Source: Diploptera punctata | Taxonomy: Eukaryota; Arthropoda; Insecta; Blattodea; Blaberidae | NCBI GenBank assembly: GCA_030220185.1 | Contig: JASPKZ010007797.1 | Span: 2,276,001 to 2,340,000, forward strand | Direction of reading: 5' to 3' | DNA length: 64,000 nt | In this document: positions 1-10,075 of the stretch, in pieces | How positions within the stretch are numbered: the stretch's first letter is position 1 | Layout: each line of letters starts with the position of its first letter | Program-made: the position numbers and the translations under genes | Notes under the pieces: model-generated | Seen by the model: only the letters and a program-made list of their open reading frames with translations | Databases searched by the model: none | What the model was told of the DNA's origin: nothing

Positions 1-118
1 TACCGAAACAGCTGTCACTGAATTATATAATAAATATGAAAATCAAATGAAACTACCTTTTATTTTTATTTAATTAATAAATATGGATTTTCATCAAGTA
101 AACACCAACTCAATTGAT
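1..118 (+). repeat. Penelope-end-like repeat, partial
   Basis: The window opens inside a repeat that recurs at 59241-59355. Both copies share a CGAAACAGCTGTCAC block, an AT-rich stretch with ATGAAAATCAA, and an ending around ATCAAGTAAAC. The block resembles the 3' ends of Penelope-like elements, which is a family-level inference. The left edge is cut by the window. A Helitron appears to have inserted directly after it. Confidence 0.5.
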
Positions 119-1056
119 TATATAAAATGTTTGTTTGTTTGTTCGTTCGTTCGTACATTATGCGCGGCCATACCGTTGATCCGTTTGTGATGGGGCTTTT
201 TGCAAAATGTTCAGGAGATTCCCGGGATGAACATAGGCTATAAGAGAGTTGTGATACTCACTCCTACACAATTAAAAATCTACCTTTGTAGTGGAAAACG
301 TGAAAACAGTAGCTCTTTGTACGCTTAAATGGCTTACGCTGCCTAAACCATAACAAATGCACAAAATTAATGTACGCAGAATTAAATATGTAAAAATCCT
401 CTACAAAAAAGTCGGCGACATCATATGTTTATCTCTTACGGATAACTCACAATAACCATTTTTGTCTTTCATTGATGGCAAGAAGTTCGAATCAAGTAAA
501 CGTAGATACCTGTGCAAGCATGGCAGCACATGGCGGGTATTCTTTTACGGATGACTCGTAATAACGAATTTTGTCTTTTAGCTCATGTATGCCAAGAAGA
601 TTGAGATAAGTAGATTCCCGGGCAATATCGGGTAATCAGCACAGGGAATCTTAAAATAATTACGATATACATTTATCATTACTTTTCATTTTACCTATTC
701 AACTAATCATAAGAAGTGCATTAATATTTGTCTTTCAGCTCAATTATGCCAAGAAGATAGGGATGAGTAGATTCCCGGACAACGCCGGGTAAACAGCATG
801 GGGCATCTAAAAATAATTACGATATACATTTTTCCTATTACTTATTTAACCAAACATAAACATTAATTTTCGTATTTCCGTTCATTAATGTCAAGAAGAG
901 CGGGATAAGTAGATTCCCGGTCAACGCCGGGTAATCAGCACGCGGTATCTAAAAATATAAATTTATAATTATTTATCCTTTTACTTATTCAACTAAACAT
1001 AAAAGCACATTAATTTTCATATTTAGGCGTAGCATCGCATGCCGGGTATTAGCTAG
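119..1056 (+). mobile_element. Non-autonomous Helitron with internal repeats
   Basis: The 5' end reads TATATAAAATGTTTGTTTG, as is typical of insect Helitrons. The 3' end has a small hairpin (GCAT-CGC-ATGC at 1032-1042) about 10 bases before a terminal CTAG (1053-1056) followed by T. There is no target duplication and no Rep/helicase ORF, as expected of a non-autonomous copy. The interior holds three roughly 150-bp repeats near 589, 748 and 890. Each carries AGTAGATTCCCGG and a CGCCGGGTAATCAGCA block resembling the element's own 3' end. A reverse copy lies at 13376-14223. Confidence 0.75.
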
Positions 1057-1324
1057 TCACTAATAATAAATACTCGAGAGTAAGTCAATTCATATTACTA
1101 CTGCACGATTTTCTTTCTGCAACAATGCACTTTCAGCTATTATCATAAACAAATGAATGAGTACACAAATGAATGAGTAATACACATAAATTCCATAGAA
1201 AAAAAAATATTTATTTGTAAGACGTATACATAAAATTTATTTTTCTGCACTCCTTCTCTGTATGAACTTCAATTATGCCAAATATCACACTCCTCCATGC
1301 ACGCAATGTGCTTAAAAAGGGGTA
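1057..1324. other. No recognised feature
   Basis: AT-rich spacer between the Helitron and the mitochondrial insert, with a short ATGAATGAGTA near-repeat around 1152-1180. No coding or repeat signal recognised. Confidence 0.5.
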
Positions 1325-1478
1325 CAAAATTTATAATGTTATCGTAACAGCTCATTCTTTCATCATAATTTTCTTTATAGTAATACCAATTTTAATTGGA
1401 GGATTTGGAAATTGGTTAGTCCCATTAATATTAGGAGCACCTGATATGGCCTTCCCCCGAATAAATAACATAAGATTA
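1325..1478 (+). pseudogene. COX1: NUMT: COI fragment
   Basis: About 154 bp matches the barcode half of mitochondrial cytochrome c oxidase subunit I. The reading includes [14 protein letters not shown] and GAPDMAFPR. Read with the invertebrate mitochondrial code, the ATA codons become Met, which fits the normal COI protein better than the nuclear reading. One clear change from the usual sequence is HSF in place of HAF. Homology stops abruptly on both sides and the frame runs into unrelated DNA, so this is a nuclear mitochondrial insertion and not a gene. Low divergence suggests it is fairly young. Confidence 0.93.
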
Positions 1479-2000
1479 CGTATTAATATATAGATTACTT
1501 ATTTTAACTTTTTGATACAAATAAAGAGGTATGAAAGCAGCGCAGCGTGTCAAAGAAGCCAAGGTGCGATTTGGACTGTAGCGTGACTGAATATGAAAAT
1601 GTCCACATCAAGCTGCGCTCAATTATAATTAGACACCCCTGTTTTAAATGAAATCATAGTGGAGAATTCATTTGATATTTGAATTCATTGTGCATCGTGG
1701 AAGCAATAGACCTGCTGTGTACGGGCGAACAAATTGAATACGGGTGTTTTATTGTGGAAACAATTAGAGAGTGTTTACCAGAACTGTGTGTTACAGTTAC
1801 GAGGTCATAAATTATCCTGGGACTTCATCCTTACAATATTAAAACACACACACACACACACACCGTATACTTAAAATGTCAATATGCTTGTCTCAAAACG
1901 ACGCTCCAAGAAATTCTCCATAAATTCACTTAATATCCCTGCTCATAGGTGTTCAAATGTCAACTAATTCTAAAATGTGAAGTTATTACCTATTTCATTG
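1479..2000. other. No recognised feature; short CA microsatellite
   Basis: Nothing coding is seen. A CA dinucleotide run lies at about 1846-1863. The rest may be unique sequence or an old unrecognised repeat. Confidence 0.5.
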
Positions 2001-2005
2001 GGTAA

Positions 2006-2115
2006 AACATGGTGACTATGAAGCAAAGAGAGACGAACAGACAGAAGAATGGAGAAAACTACTTAACTCTGAGCTACTTGGTTTTCGTGGAAACCAAATG
2101 TAATAAAAACTGTTG
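2006..2115 (+). mobile_element. RTE-like LINE C-terminal fragment
   Basis: Translates in part to KRDEQTEEWRKLLNSELL, the conserved C-terminal segment of the main RTE-like LINE in this window (compare 28535, 35215, 38766). It breaks off before the RRLRW motif, where an opposite-strand copy begins. Confidence 0.7.
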
Positions 2116-2126
2116 TCTTCTAGCAC

Positions 2127-2470
2127 TAACTAACTAACTCACTGGCACTATCGAACCCGTAGGTTCATGACCGCGCGGACAAAAGCTCACCATGCATCCC
2201 TATCCTGAGCTAATGTTTTCCAATCATTCCCTGTTTAATCTACTTCCCTCAAATCATAGTTAATGTTATTCTCCCACATCATTTATTTCTGCCAACTGGG
2301 CGTTTTCCGTCTGCTTTTCCTGCAAGAAGCTTCCATGAACGTTTTCCATTCCCATTCCTGTCACATGTTCTTCCCATCGCTGTCTACGAGACTTAACTGT
2401 TATTATTATATCTGGCTTCCTATAAAGACCATGTAGTTTAAGTCTTGTAGCGCAATGTATCTAATAATAA
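2127..2470 (-). mobile_element. RTE-like LINE 3' end
   Basis: On the minus strand this reads through the last coding segment and 3' UTR of the RTE-like LINE. It ends in the signature ...GGTTCGATAGTGCCAGTGAGTT followed by a short GTTA-type tail (plus strand ACTAACTAACTAACTC at 2127). Short tandem tails are characteristic of the RTE clade. The 5' side is truncated. It lies head-to-head with the fragment at 2006-2115. Confidence 0.8.
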
Positions 2471-2494
2471 TCATACTAATAATAAAATGTAAAA

Positions 2495-2800
2495 TCCTCA
2501 ACTCGTGTCCAACTCAGGATGGGGTCGAGAATTGAGATCATATGAAGGTCCTACATTTATAGAGGTTTGTGAACTACAGAGTGCCGGTTGACCATCCCTG
2601 ACGCACCGTCACAGAGAGGCGCATGAACGAAATGAAAGGAATGAATGAGAAATAGTGGAAAGAAATTTGTGGCAGGAGAAATCGGGAAAAACCCCAGAAA
2701 CCTGCCCAGTATCCGTTTCGTCCACCATGAAAACACATGAGTGACCGAGACTCGATCTCGGGACCCCAGCGGTAAGAGGCGAGTGTCTAACCAATTTAAT
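2495..2800 (-). mobile_element. tRNA-derived SINE, family E
   Basis: The minus strand starts with a tRNA-like head (GGTTAGACACTCGCCTCTTA, then a degenerate B box around GATCGAGTCTC). A body with GGGTTTTTCCCGATTTCTCC follows. A second copy, without its head, closes the window at 63906-64000; the shared part is the 3' end containing CAACTCGTGT and GGGTCGAGA in plus-strand reading. Confidence 0.65.
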
Positions 2801-2839
2801 GTTAATAATAATAATAACAATAATAGTAATAATAATAAT

Positions 2840-2965
2840 AATCTATTTAACTAATGGGGTTAAGACTATAAGGTCTTCTCTTCCACTTCAGGTTAAATTA
2901 TACATGTATTAACAATTATAAATTATCTGCAACTTGATTAATAATACATAATAGGTACAGGCGAC
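2840..2965 (-). mobile_element. LINE 3' end with AAT tail
   Basis: Contains AAGGTCTTCTCTTCCACT (plus strand), the 3' UTR signature of the CR1/L2-like LINE seen more completely at 54683-55545. AAT repeats flank both sides, matching the tail type of that family. Confidence 0.55.
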
Positions 2966-3000
2966 ACAATATAAATAATAATAATAATAATAATAATAAC

Positions 3001-3337
3001 CTATCCATCCATCCATCCATAGTAAGTCTGCCCGAGGGCAGGCCTTTCACTGCAATCATAGCATTTTCATGCTATGCTTTTGCAGCTTTACTAGGGAATT
3101 ATAGGTGTGGTAGATTCCCTTGCTTTCCACACCGATGAAGGATGGTGATGATAATGATGAGGATGATGATGATGGCCGGATTATTTTCGGGGACCGTTGG
3201 AACCTAGGCTTCCTGACATTTGTCTTATAGGTGAGGAAACCCCCCCCCCCCCAAAAAAAACCTCATCCAGGAAGCTTGTCCCGATCGGACAACCTGCGTG
3301 AAAAGAGAGCACGCTACGTCGAGACGACAGCGGTGGA
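3001..3337 (-). mobile_element. tRNA-derived SINE, head A, 3' module 2
   Basis: The minus strand begins GTCCACCGCTG and ends in a tandem ATGG tail (plus strand CATCCATCCATCC at 3001). The 3' module has CCTGCC-TCGGGCAG and the CTATGATTGCAGTGAA block. The tRNA-like B box is damaged (GATCGGACAACC). A C10+ homopolymer has expanded at 3241. Confidence 0.85.
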
Positions 3338-3344
3338 CAGTAAT

Positions 3345-3462
3345 CTATAATTGTCTTGGTAAAGAAAGGGCTAAATATAAAATAATATATAATAATAATA
3401 CATATATACATATATATAATATATATATATTATATATATTATATTATATATTTATATTGTCT
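3345..3462. repeat. AT-rich simple repeat
   Basis: Mixed TA and TAATA low-complexity DNA, largely self-complementary. Confidence 0.85.
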
Positions 3463-3479
3463 TAGGAAATATTTGGTGA

Positions 3480-3705
3480 ATTTTTTTTAACTGTTTTTGA
3501 GTTGGGCAGTCCTTGATATGAGGGGAGGGAAATACAGAGTCGGGTGGCTGAAACAAGAAAGGGTGAGGAATGATGAGATGTTCGATGTAGAGGTGCAGGT
3601 ATAGTTAAATTTTTTTCTCGATCGTGTGTTTATGTTATGGTGGTGGGAAGATAGTGAATATAAGCGAGTAGATATATAAAGGAGTGATAAGGTTCTTTCC
3701 ATTCA
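3480..3705 (-). pseudogene. CR1/L2/Jockey-type LINE ORF2 C-terminus relic
   Basis: The minus-strand reading YISTRLYSLSSHHHNINTRS aligns by eye with the C-terminal region of the LINE at 55024-55518 (RFQYLSSNHNLNTRS). The downstream LPQEIR-like region is recognisable as FPPLISR. It is short and heavily diverged. Confidence 0.55.
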
Positions 3706-3724
3706 CCTGTTTTTCTTCGACTCT

Positions 3725-4400
3725 TTTGGTTAAAAAATGTTCTTAACAACTATATTCTCAAATACTCGTAATATTTTCTCCTCTCGTAAACTATGAGACC
3801 AACCATATAACAAAACTTGAAAAATAACAGTGCATATATTTTCAATTTAACATTTTTTTAGAGTAGCTGGGATAATAAGAGTGTCTACTGCCTACAGTTT
3901 CTGACTGCATTCGTTTTCGGTGTTCAGTCTTTGTTTAATTTCTTGGTGCACATCATCTCTATTTGTAGGTATTGTTCCTAGATATTTTGACTGTCTTTTT
4001 GTTTTCTTTTCTTTTTTTGTAATTTATTTAATTTGTCATGAACTGTCCATTCCCATTATATAATGAATTAATATGTAAACATATATTTAATTGTATTGAT
4101 GCTTACTTTCAGCCCCAATTTTTTAGAGTTACTCAAAAGAGTATGAAGAGAATGCGTGTTGGCCCTTAATATCTCCTCGCTATCACCTAATAATACCATA
4201 TCATCAGCATAAACTAACAGCTTATTAATACCACTGACTTGTATACTTTATTAATCCTCTAAAGATTTGATGCCATTCTCTAGTATAAAATTGAATAGTA
4301 GAGGAGTTAGTGCATATTCTTGCTTTTAACCCATTGTGAATTTTATAAGCATCTAAAAATTGTTTGCCTACACTTACCCTACTATTTGGGACATTTTGGC
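3725..4400 (-). pseudogene. RTE-like LINE reverse transcriptase palm relic
   Basis: On the minus strand the RT catalytic box reads LLVYADDMVLLGDSEE near 4210-4165. Upstream are SVGKQFLDAYKIHNGLK and a LLFNFILE-like piece; downstream is KKLGLKVS. It covers RT motifs B to D and on toward the thumb of the same RTE-like LINE whose 3' ends are scattered through the window. Several frameshifts and stops mean it is dead. It gives the most 5' part of this family seen here. Confidence 0.75.
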
Positions 4401-4634
4401 CGGTATTCAAGAACCAAACTTTCCGTGAAGAGCGACTCTCAGACCGTCCCTCCGTGGTTATGCGAGTCATGCAGAATCTACTCTTCACTCTATTCAACAT
4501 CATGTGCTAACAGATATTAATTTTTTTAATTCCGGGACAATTGAAAGATGAGTCTGAACTTACGGAAGACGCAGATGGCATGGCCTAGAGAATACCGGCC
4601 TTAGACACATTCGAAAAAAAAAAGACTATTTTTT

Positions 4635-4775
4635 TTGCTCAATAGTGCGTTTTTGTCATACTTACAGCAATGGCGACCATGATTAAAAGTTCATCTTCTT
4701 ACATTTCGGGGTTGCCAACCTAAATGCCTATACTGTAATAAAATAACTATACTGTAATATTACATATTACAAACT
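4635..4775 (-). repeat. Unnamed dispersed repeat (GGTTGGCAACC family)
   Basis: The reverse complement shares ATTACAGTATAGTTATTT, AGGTTGGCAACC, and CGCCATT-TGTAAGT-blocks with 9950-10075. The order is the same and the identity looks high by eye. No coding signal. The element type is unknown. Confidence 0.6.
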
Positions 4776-5334
4776 ACGTGTGGGAAGTAAAACCACTGCC
4801 CTCTATGTATACTACGTACAATATACATACAAAAAATATTCAAAAGGTAGTGTTAATATACATTATACGAAACAAATCACTGCATTTTAAATGAACTGAA
4901 CTTTATTGAAATAATATAAAACAATAAATGCGTACTTGCCGCCATTTTATGACTGATTTGTGACACGACCTCCTGTAGTTTCAATTAATAAACATTGTCC
5001 ACACTGTTTACGTTTGGTAAATTTGAAAGGAGTCGGACAGAATAAACGAGAAATAAAAGTGAATCAGTGTTATTGCTGGTGTGGACAGACAATTACCTCA
5101 CAGCTTGGAGCACAGCCCACCTGCAGAGCACGACTATGCACCACTTAACGCAACTAAACAGCACCGACTGTAAGGAATCAGTAGCAATCTCAGATATTTC
5201 ATTATTTGCTTCTTTATTTTCTCTATTGTAGTTTAACCTCTCACTTTATAGGTACTTTTGCGTGTCCCACGCCACACTGGCACGACCTGTCGGGAGAGGG
5301 ATTTTAATCTTTGAATCACTTAAACTTAAACTCA
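4776..5334. other. No recognised feature
   Basis: AT-rich. The ORF at 4960-5148 has no recognisable domain despite several Cys/His pairs (CPHC, CYCWC). I do not support it as a gene. Confidence 0.4.
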
Positions 5335-5335
5335 C

Positions 5336-5440
5336 TTCTTCTTCTTCTTCTTAATAAGGCGCTACAGCTTCAATTGTAGAATGCTTTGGCCTTTCTCAAG
5401 AGTTATTTCCACACTTTTCTATCCTGGACACATTTGTTCC
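5336..5440 (-). mobile_element. LINE 3' end with GAA tail
   Basis: The plus strand starts with CTTCTTCTTCTTC (GAA tail on minus) followed by a short LINE-like 3' segment. The same tail type is seen at 18160, 22066 and 7660. Confidence 0.4.
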
Positions 5441-5444
5441 AATT

Positions 5445-5731
5445 TTTTATCTTCATCAAGTGTAAGGTATATATATTAATTGGTGTTTCCCGTATATTTT
5501 ATTATATTATTATTATTATTATTATTATTAGTATTATCGCAAGTATTATTATTGTTATTATCCTATAAAATGTTGTTTGTACATAAAATGTGCATTGCTA
5601 CATTTAATGTATCTTTAACTGTTTATAATTAGTATAGTGTATATCTATATTTGTCAAATATCTATTTGTATTTGTGCTGGTTGAGTGGAAGAGGAGGCCT
5701 TATGGCCTTAACTCTGCCAGAATAAATAAAG

Positions 5732-5735
<4 letters not shown>
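5445..5735 (+). mobile_element. CR1/L2-like LINE 3' UTR
   Basis: Plus-strand 3' UTR of the LINE found inverted at 54683-55545. Shared landmarks are TAATTGGTGTTTC, ATGTATCTTTAACTG and GCCTTAACTCTGCCAG. It ends AATAAATAAAGC, a plausible polyadenylation signal, and runs directly into the ATT microsatellite. Confidence 0.75.

Positions 5736-5798
<63 letters not shown>
5736..5798. repeat. ATT microsatellite
   Basis: Uninterrupted ATT repeat starting at the LINE 3' end, so it is probably an expanded LINE tail. Confidence 0.95.
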
Positions 5799-5814
5799 TA
5801 TATCATTTACAACA

Positions 5815-5973
5815 TAATATCCCCTTCTTTTTTGGGTCGTCCAATATATTTAGGGAATAATGGTTTCAATTTGTAGATCTTTAACCGTCCTTTTATCATC
5901 CATTCTATATATGTGTCCAATCCAACTTGATATTTGTGCTTTAATGAAGTTAATTATGTATTTCTGTTTTTGA
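5815..5973 (-). pseudogene. LINE C-terminal fragment
   Basis: The minus strand gives SSWIGHIYRMDDKRTVK, matching the usual RLRWIGHV-RM motif near the C-terminus of RTE-type LINE proteins, followed by a DPKRRG-like tail. Truncated by the adjoining SINE. Confidence 0.55.
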
Positions 5974-6370
5974 GTCCACCGCTGTGGTCTCGAGGTGGCG
6001 TACTGTCTTGTCACGCAGCGGTCCCGGGTTCGATCCCGCTCGGGACAAGTTTCCTGGGTGAAGTTTTTTTCGGGGTTTTTCCTCACCTGTAATACAAATG
6101 TCAGGATACTTTAGTGCCCAAACAGTCCCCGAACATCATCTGACCATCATTATCATCGATATCATGTTCACCTCATTAGATTAAGTTTAGGTTTAAGGCC
6201 TCTCCTGGCGCATCGTTACCCATCGTCATCACCCATCATAACATTGGGGCAGCGTAACCCCGCCTTCCAGGTGCCCCAACCTCGGAAGTGGGTTACAATA
6301 CGTCAATTCCAGGAGAGAATACCTGAAATGTCGAATGACAAACAGGTGGCATTGAACCAATATTTTTTTT
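5974..6370 (+). mobile_element. tRNA-derived SINE, head A, 3' module 1
   Basis: Full-length copy. The head GTCCACCGCTGTGGTCTCGA is followed by a Pol III B box (GGTTCGATCCC), a body with GGGTTTTTCCTCACCTG, then the 3' module with CATAACATTGGGGCAGCG and CCAACCTCGG. TSD-like flanks (CTGTTTTTGA before, TTGTTTTTGA after) bound it, supporting retrotransposition. Same type as 40895-41277 and 58213-58468. Confidence 0.88.
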
Positions 6371-6690
6371 CTTTTGTTTTTGATAATTCTATTTATTTCT
6401 CCATTTGTTCGAATTCTTAATGATTTGTGGCAAAAGGCTTACGTTGAGGGACAATTCTCTTTATTATCTCAGCAGTATTTTTCTTCATTTAATTTTCCTG
6501 ATTCCTTATTGCTCCAAATAATATATATATATATATATATATATATTATTTCTTTCCTTCCAAAGGCTAAAACCTTTTGCTTTTCAGCTTCTTTAAGTGT
6601 CCAAGTTTCATTTTAATAGGTTACAACTGGTGTTATAACTTTAAAGTATAGTTTAAGTTTGAAGTTTTTTAGGAATTAGTTTAATTTTGA
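6371..6690 (-). pseudogene. Weak LINE relic with TA microsatellite
   Basis: The minus strand includes ETWTLKEAEKQKVLAFGRKE, the conserved ETWTL motif of RTE-type LINEs. A TA run (6521-6546) interrupts it. The rest is too decayed to align. Confidence 0.45.
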
Positions 6691-6784
6691 GTAATAATAA
6701 ATTTGCATAAATAAGCTTGTTAAACAAGGAGACCATCTTTCGCCTAACATCGTTTAACATCATCATAGACATGATACTAAAAAT

Positions 6785-6900
6785 CCGTCGCCGTGGTGTA
6801 GTCGGTAGAGTCCCTACCTTCCACTCCGGCGACCCGGGTTCGATTCCCGGGGGGGGGGGTTAAAAATCTCCACCTTGGGTTTGGGTGTGTATCCTGTCCT
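6785..6900 (+). mobile_element. tRNA-Gly-like SINE head
   Basis: A tRNA-like sequence with A box TGGTGTAGTCGG, an anticodon-loop-like CTTCCACT (would read Gly UCC), and B box GGTTCGATTCC at about 6837-6849. The 3' acceptor strand is replaced by a G run and non-tRNA sequence, so it is a SINE head and not a tRNA gene. Confidence 0.6.
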
Positions 6901-7034
6901 TCTGTCTATATGTGAGAATAAAAGAAAGGTAACAAGAAGGTAAAACAAAAAAAAGTAAAAGAAGAAGGAAAAAAACAGCGTAAAGGAAAAGAGGGGGAAA
7001 AATTTGGATACAAGAGAAAATATGTCTACGAGAA

Positions 7035-7355
7035 CAAAACAGTGCTTAACCTATGCTGATGATATTGTGTTGATAACGAGGACTGAGTAATTAGAAATAA
7101 AAACATATTAAATCTTAAAGAATACTCAGCACAGTTTAGGCTTGTAATTAATGAACGAAAACAAAACATTTAAGAGTGTCAAGAAGAACAGAAATAATAC
7201 AAGCACTTGATAATAGAATAAATATGGATCAAGTGAATTCATTTAAGTATCTGGGAACAGTAGTAAATAACACAAATTCGATTGAATAAGGAATAGAAAA
7301 TCAAATAGTACTTAGTAACAAAGTTTTTTATGCAAATTTACTATTACTTAAATTT
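7035..7355 (+). pseudogene. LINE reverse transcriptase palm relic
   Basis: Contains the RT catalytic box as LTYADDIVLITRTE, then fragments of the NEN-KTF and VNSFKYLGTVV-type region near 7225. Multiple stops. Abuts an opposite-strand RTE 3' end. Confidence 0.7.
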
Positions 7356-7560
7356 ACTGGCACTATCAAACCCGTAGGTTCTCCAATATAGCCCTATCCT
7401 GAGATAATGTTTTCCAATCATCCTCTATATAATCTACTTCCCTCAAAACATGGTTAATATTTTTCTCCCTCCTCATCCTTGGTCTATGAACTGGGCGTTT
7501 TCCTCTGGTTTTCCTACAAGAAGCTTCCATGCCCCCTCCGGAAAATTGTATTGCAGTGGA
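7356..7560 (-). mobile_element. RTE-like LINE 3' end
   Basis: The minus strand carries the RPRMRREKNINHVLREVDY segment and 3' terminus (plus: ACTGGCACTATCAAACCCGTAGGTT). Part of the usual CGCGGCCATAAGCTCTCC stretch is deleted. Confidence 0.75.
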
Positions 7561-7659
7561 ACTCATTTCCGCGTTCCTTGACGGTTGTACATGGTGAAAT
7601 ATCGCCACTCTTTCGACCAAGGTACTTTTATCCTCTGGTGGAAGCGCGTTTGACTTACT

Positions 7660-7800
7660 CTAAATTTCTTCTTCTTCTTCTTCCTTCCAAGTATTAGGCC
7701 AAGGCCTGTTACGATCCTATAGAAAATTGATCCTTCTGGAAAATTCTCGTATAAGACTTGAAAGCATAATAATAGTCCCTTCGATTGGTTGCTGGCCAAA
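7660..7800 (-). mobile_element. LINE 3' fragment with GAA tail
   Basis: CTTCTTCTTCTTC at 7668 marks a GAA tail on the minus strand, followed by a short uncharacterised LINE-like 3' segment. Confidence 0.35.
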
Positions 7801-8090
7801 GGAAGGCAAGACCAGTGATGGGGCTGCCATCTTATAGCCTCTGGTCAGGCTTTTCTGGAGAAGAAAAGAAAATAAAGGAAAGAAGAAATACAGAAAGGAA
7901 AGACTCCCTAGCACTCGGATGCCCTAATAGCGTCGGGGTCGAAAAAACAAGTGTTAACCGAGAGAGGTTAGATAGTAAAGTTAAAAGAGTGCAAAACACA
8001 AGTAAGTGGAAGAAATGTTTTGCTCAGCTTGGGCACCTTGTGGTCGCCATCCACATATCCCCTAGATGAGGACCCCTGAGGGTTACTCTA
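7800..8090 (+). repeat. Unnamed dispersed repeat (GCTCAGCTTGGGCACC)
   Basis: Shared in inverted orientation with 19228-19450. Common blocks are TTGCTCAGCTTGGGCACC, GTGGTCGCCATCCACATATC and CCCCTAGATG. Not recognisably coding. Confidence 0.6.
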
Positions 8091-8697
8091 ATTTTATGAG
8101 AATTTATTTTATTTAAAATCCAAATTTCACTTACGTATTTTAGGGCAGCTTTGATGTGATGTTATTAAATCTTACTTTTGTATCTGTCCTCATCTGTTTA
8201 CCAAAATGTCTTCTTATCACCACATTCATTTTATTATATTTTTTTTATTTTTATATTTCTAGATATAAAAACAAGACATCAAAATCCCGATTCTTTTTAT
8301 CACTTGTTTAAATTATTGCTAGCTGTCTTTGTCGTGAGCATCCTCTGCTCTTTTTCCTAATCTCAGATTCCTTTTCGACGTGATATCAGAACGTAAGGCA
8401 TACTACAGCCTGGGTACAACCATAAAGTTTTTTTATTCAGAGTTAATGAGCCGCCACTGATAGGAATACGTGCGTAACTGAGTTGTAAGTCCATCACCAA
8501 ATTGGTTTAGTGTTAGACGTGGAGTGTCAATAGTATTGCATATTTAACACAAGGGAGAAGAGCAAGTTGCGTCAAATTTTCTTCCTTCTCCACGTATTAA
8601 CTTATTGATCTAGTCGATATGCACCGGCTTTTTTAGCCTGAAATAGGCTTCGTTATCCATCCGTCATGACTAGGGCTCGGAAGTTGAGTTGAAATCC
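8091..8697. other. No recognised feature
   Basis: No repeat or coding match seen, apart from GGGCTCGGAAGTTGAG near 8674, which recurs inverted near 33347. Confidence 0.45.
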
Positions 8698-8747
8698 TTT
8701 ATTTTATTTTATTTTATTTTATTTTATTTTATTTTATTTTATTTTAT
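8698..8747. repeat. TTTTA pentanucleotide repeat
   Basis: About nine tandem copies of ATTTT. Confidence 0.9.
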
Positions 8748-8764
8748 ATATAAAAGGAGGTCCA

Positions 8765-8845
8765 ATATATATATATATATATGTACTTTTGGGTTATTGT
8801 AGGACAGAAAATGGTGGGTTTTATTCGTCCTTTTTTGACGTTTGT
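8765..8845 (+). repeat. Unnamed repeat next to TA run
   Basis: TTTGGGT-ATTGTAG-CCAGAAAATGG-type block, shared with 32645-32730 on the same strand. Both copies follow a TA microsatellite. Confidence 0.55.
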
Positions 8846-8877
8846 TTAAATTTTCTGTTTAATCTGCAATTTACTAC

Positions 8878-9508
8878 GACTATTTAACTCTTGTCGCAAA
8901 TGGTAGTCAATGACCAATCACGTTTCAATGAATTCTGTTTTACACCAATGGCAGTCGTGTTTTCACCTCGCTCTTTATCGATTTCTCTTTATCAGCTCCT
9001 GCTTTTGTGATAAAGAAAGCTCCTCCTTTTTTAATATTCTGAACAGTCAAATCATTATTTTTCTCCAACAAATACATTGCATATAGCAAATAATGAATAG
9101 ATTCGGTATTTTTACTGAGTTGTTTATTCAAAATATAAATGATTAACCTATAATGTTGATTATAATAGTTTGATGAATTTCATTATTTCTCCACTAGAGT
9201 GCATTCTTACAATATTGCGATCCTATTTGGCAATAAATAATATGATCGAGTTGCAGTGAATATACATAACCTCATATTTCTAATTTGTTTTCAAACATCG
9301 CCGTTTACATTAACTATATAAATATTTTAAAACACCGGTAACTATATTCAAATAATTATTTTTTAGTAAAGAGCTTAATTTTATTCGTTAAATAGTCCTA
9401 ACAAATGCCACTCTTGATTTCCAAATTCTCTAGATAAATTCACTCCTCACTTCGTGAGTCGAGAATTTATCGATAATTTGGAAATCACTCGTGGCATTAC
9501 TTATGATA
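8878..9508 (-). mobile_element. Hairpin-ended dispersed family, copy A
   Basis: Begins GACTATTTAAC and runs through GACCAATCACGTTTCAATGA, ATATTCTGAACAG and ATTTCTCCACTAG. It ends with a second, inverted TIR-like AATAGTC plus a roughly 95-bp imperfect palindrome (9408-9500). No ORF. One of eight copies in the window; probably a non-autonomous transposon of unknown class. Confidence 0.75.
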
Positions 9509-9945
9509 ATTTAAACAAGCAACATTTCCTGAAGACAACACTGCAAGACACGGACAAGAATTTCGAAAAGGGATTTTAAAATACATGACGACAGACGTGA
9601 AGTCTTAATTAGTATAATAACATCTTTGTTGAAAATGTTTGCGTTCATTATAAACAACTGACTGACGTTAGCAGTCTGGCCAATGTATAAAGCTAAATGC
9701 CGAAAATAATTTAGTTGAGACAAGTATGAATGTATGGCGGCAAGTATGAATGATGATAAAATGACGAAATTGAAGAAGCGTGGGAAGTTAGGTGTGCTTC
9801 ATTAGTGCCAGAGAAATATAAATCAAGATATGAAAAAAAAACATACATTTCATTCAGAAACTGACTGGAGGAGAAAAACTGTACTGTAAGTGAAAAAAGT
9901 ACGTTTGCTTATTTAGTGTTTTTAGTTTTTACTTCTCGCCCTAGG
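9509..9945. other. No recognised feature
   Basis: No coding or repeat match recognised. Confidence 0.45.
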
Positions 9946-9949
9946 TAGA

Positions 9950-10075
9950 TGATTTGTAATATTACAGTATAGTTATTTATAGGTTGGCAACCACAAAATT
10001 TAGGAAATTGAACATTCAATCATGACCGCCATTCTTGTAAGTGCGACAGAACGCACTATCGTCCAAAAAGTAATT
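9950..10075 (+). repeat. Unnamed dispersed repeat (GGTTGGCAACC family)
   Basis: Inverted partner of 4635-4775, with the same order of ATTACAGTATAGTTATTT, GGTTGGCAACC, and GCACTAT blocks. Confidence 0.6.

Noticed and set aside
3241..3262. C-run/A-run as a regulatory motif
   Set aside because: It lies inside a SINE at the GGGGTTTTT segment and is a homopolymer expansion.
4960..5148. Small Cys-rich ORF as a zinc-finger gene
   Set aside because: Cys/His spacing fits no finger type I know, and there is no flanking gene structure.
6785..6860. tRNA gene (Gly UCC-like), and other tRNA-like blocks at 16865, 21238, 42120, 50602
   Set aside because: None closes an acceptor stem and all continue into SINE bodies.
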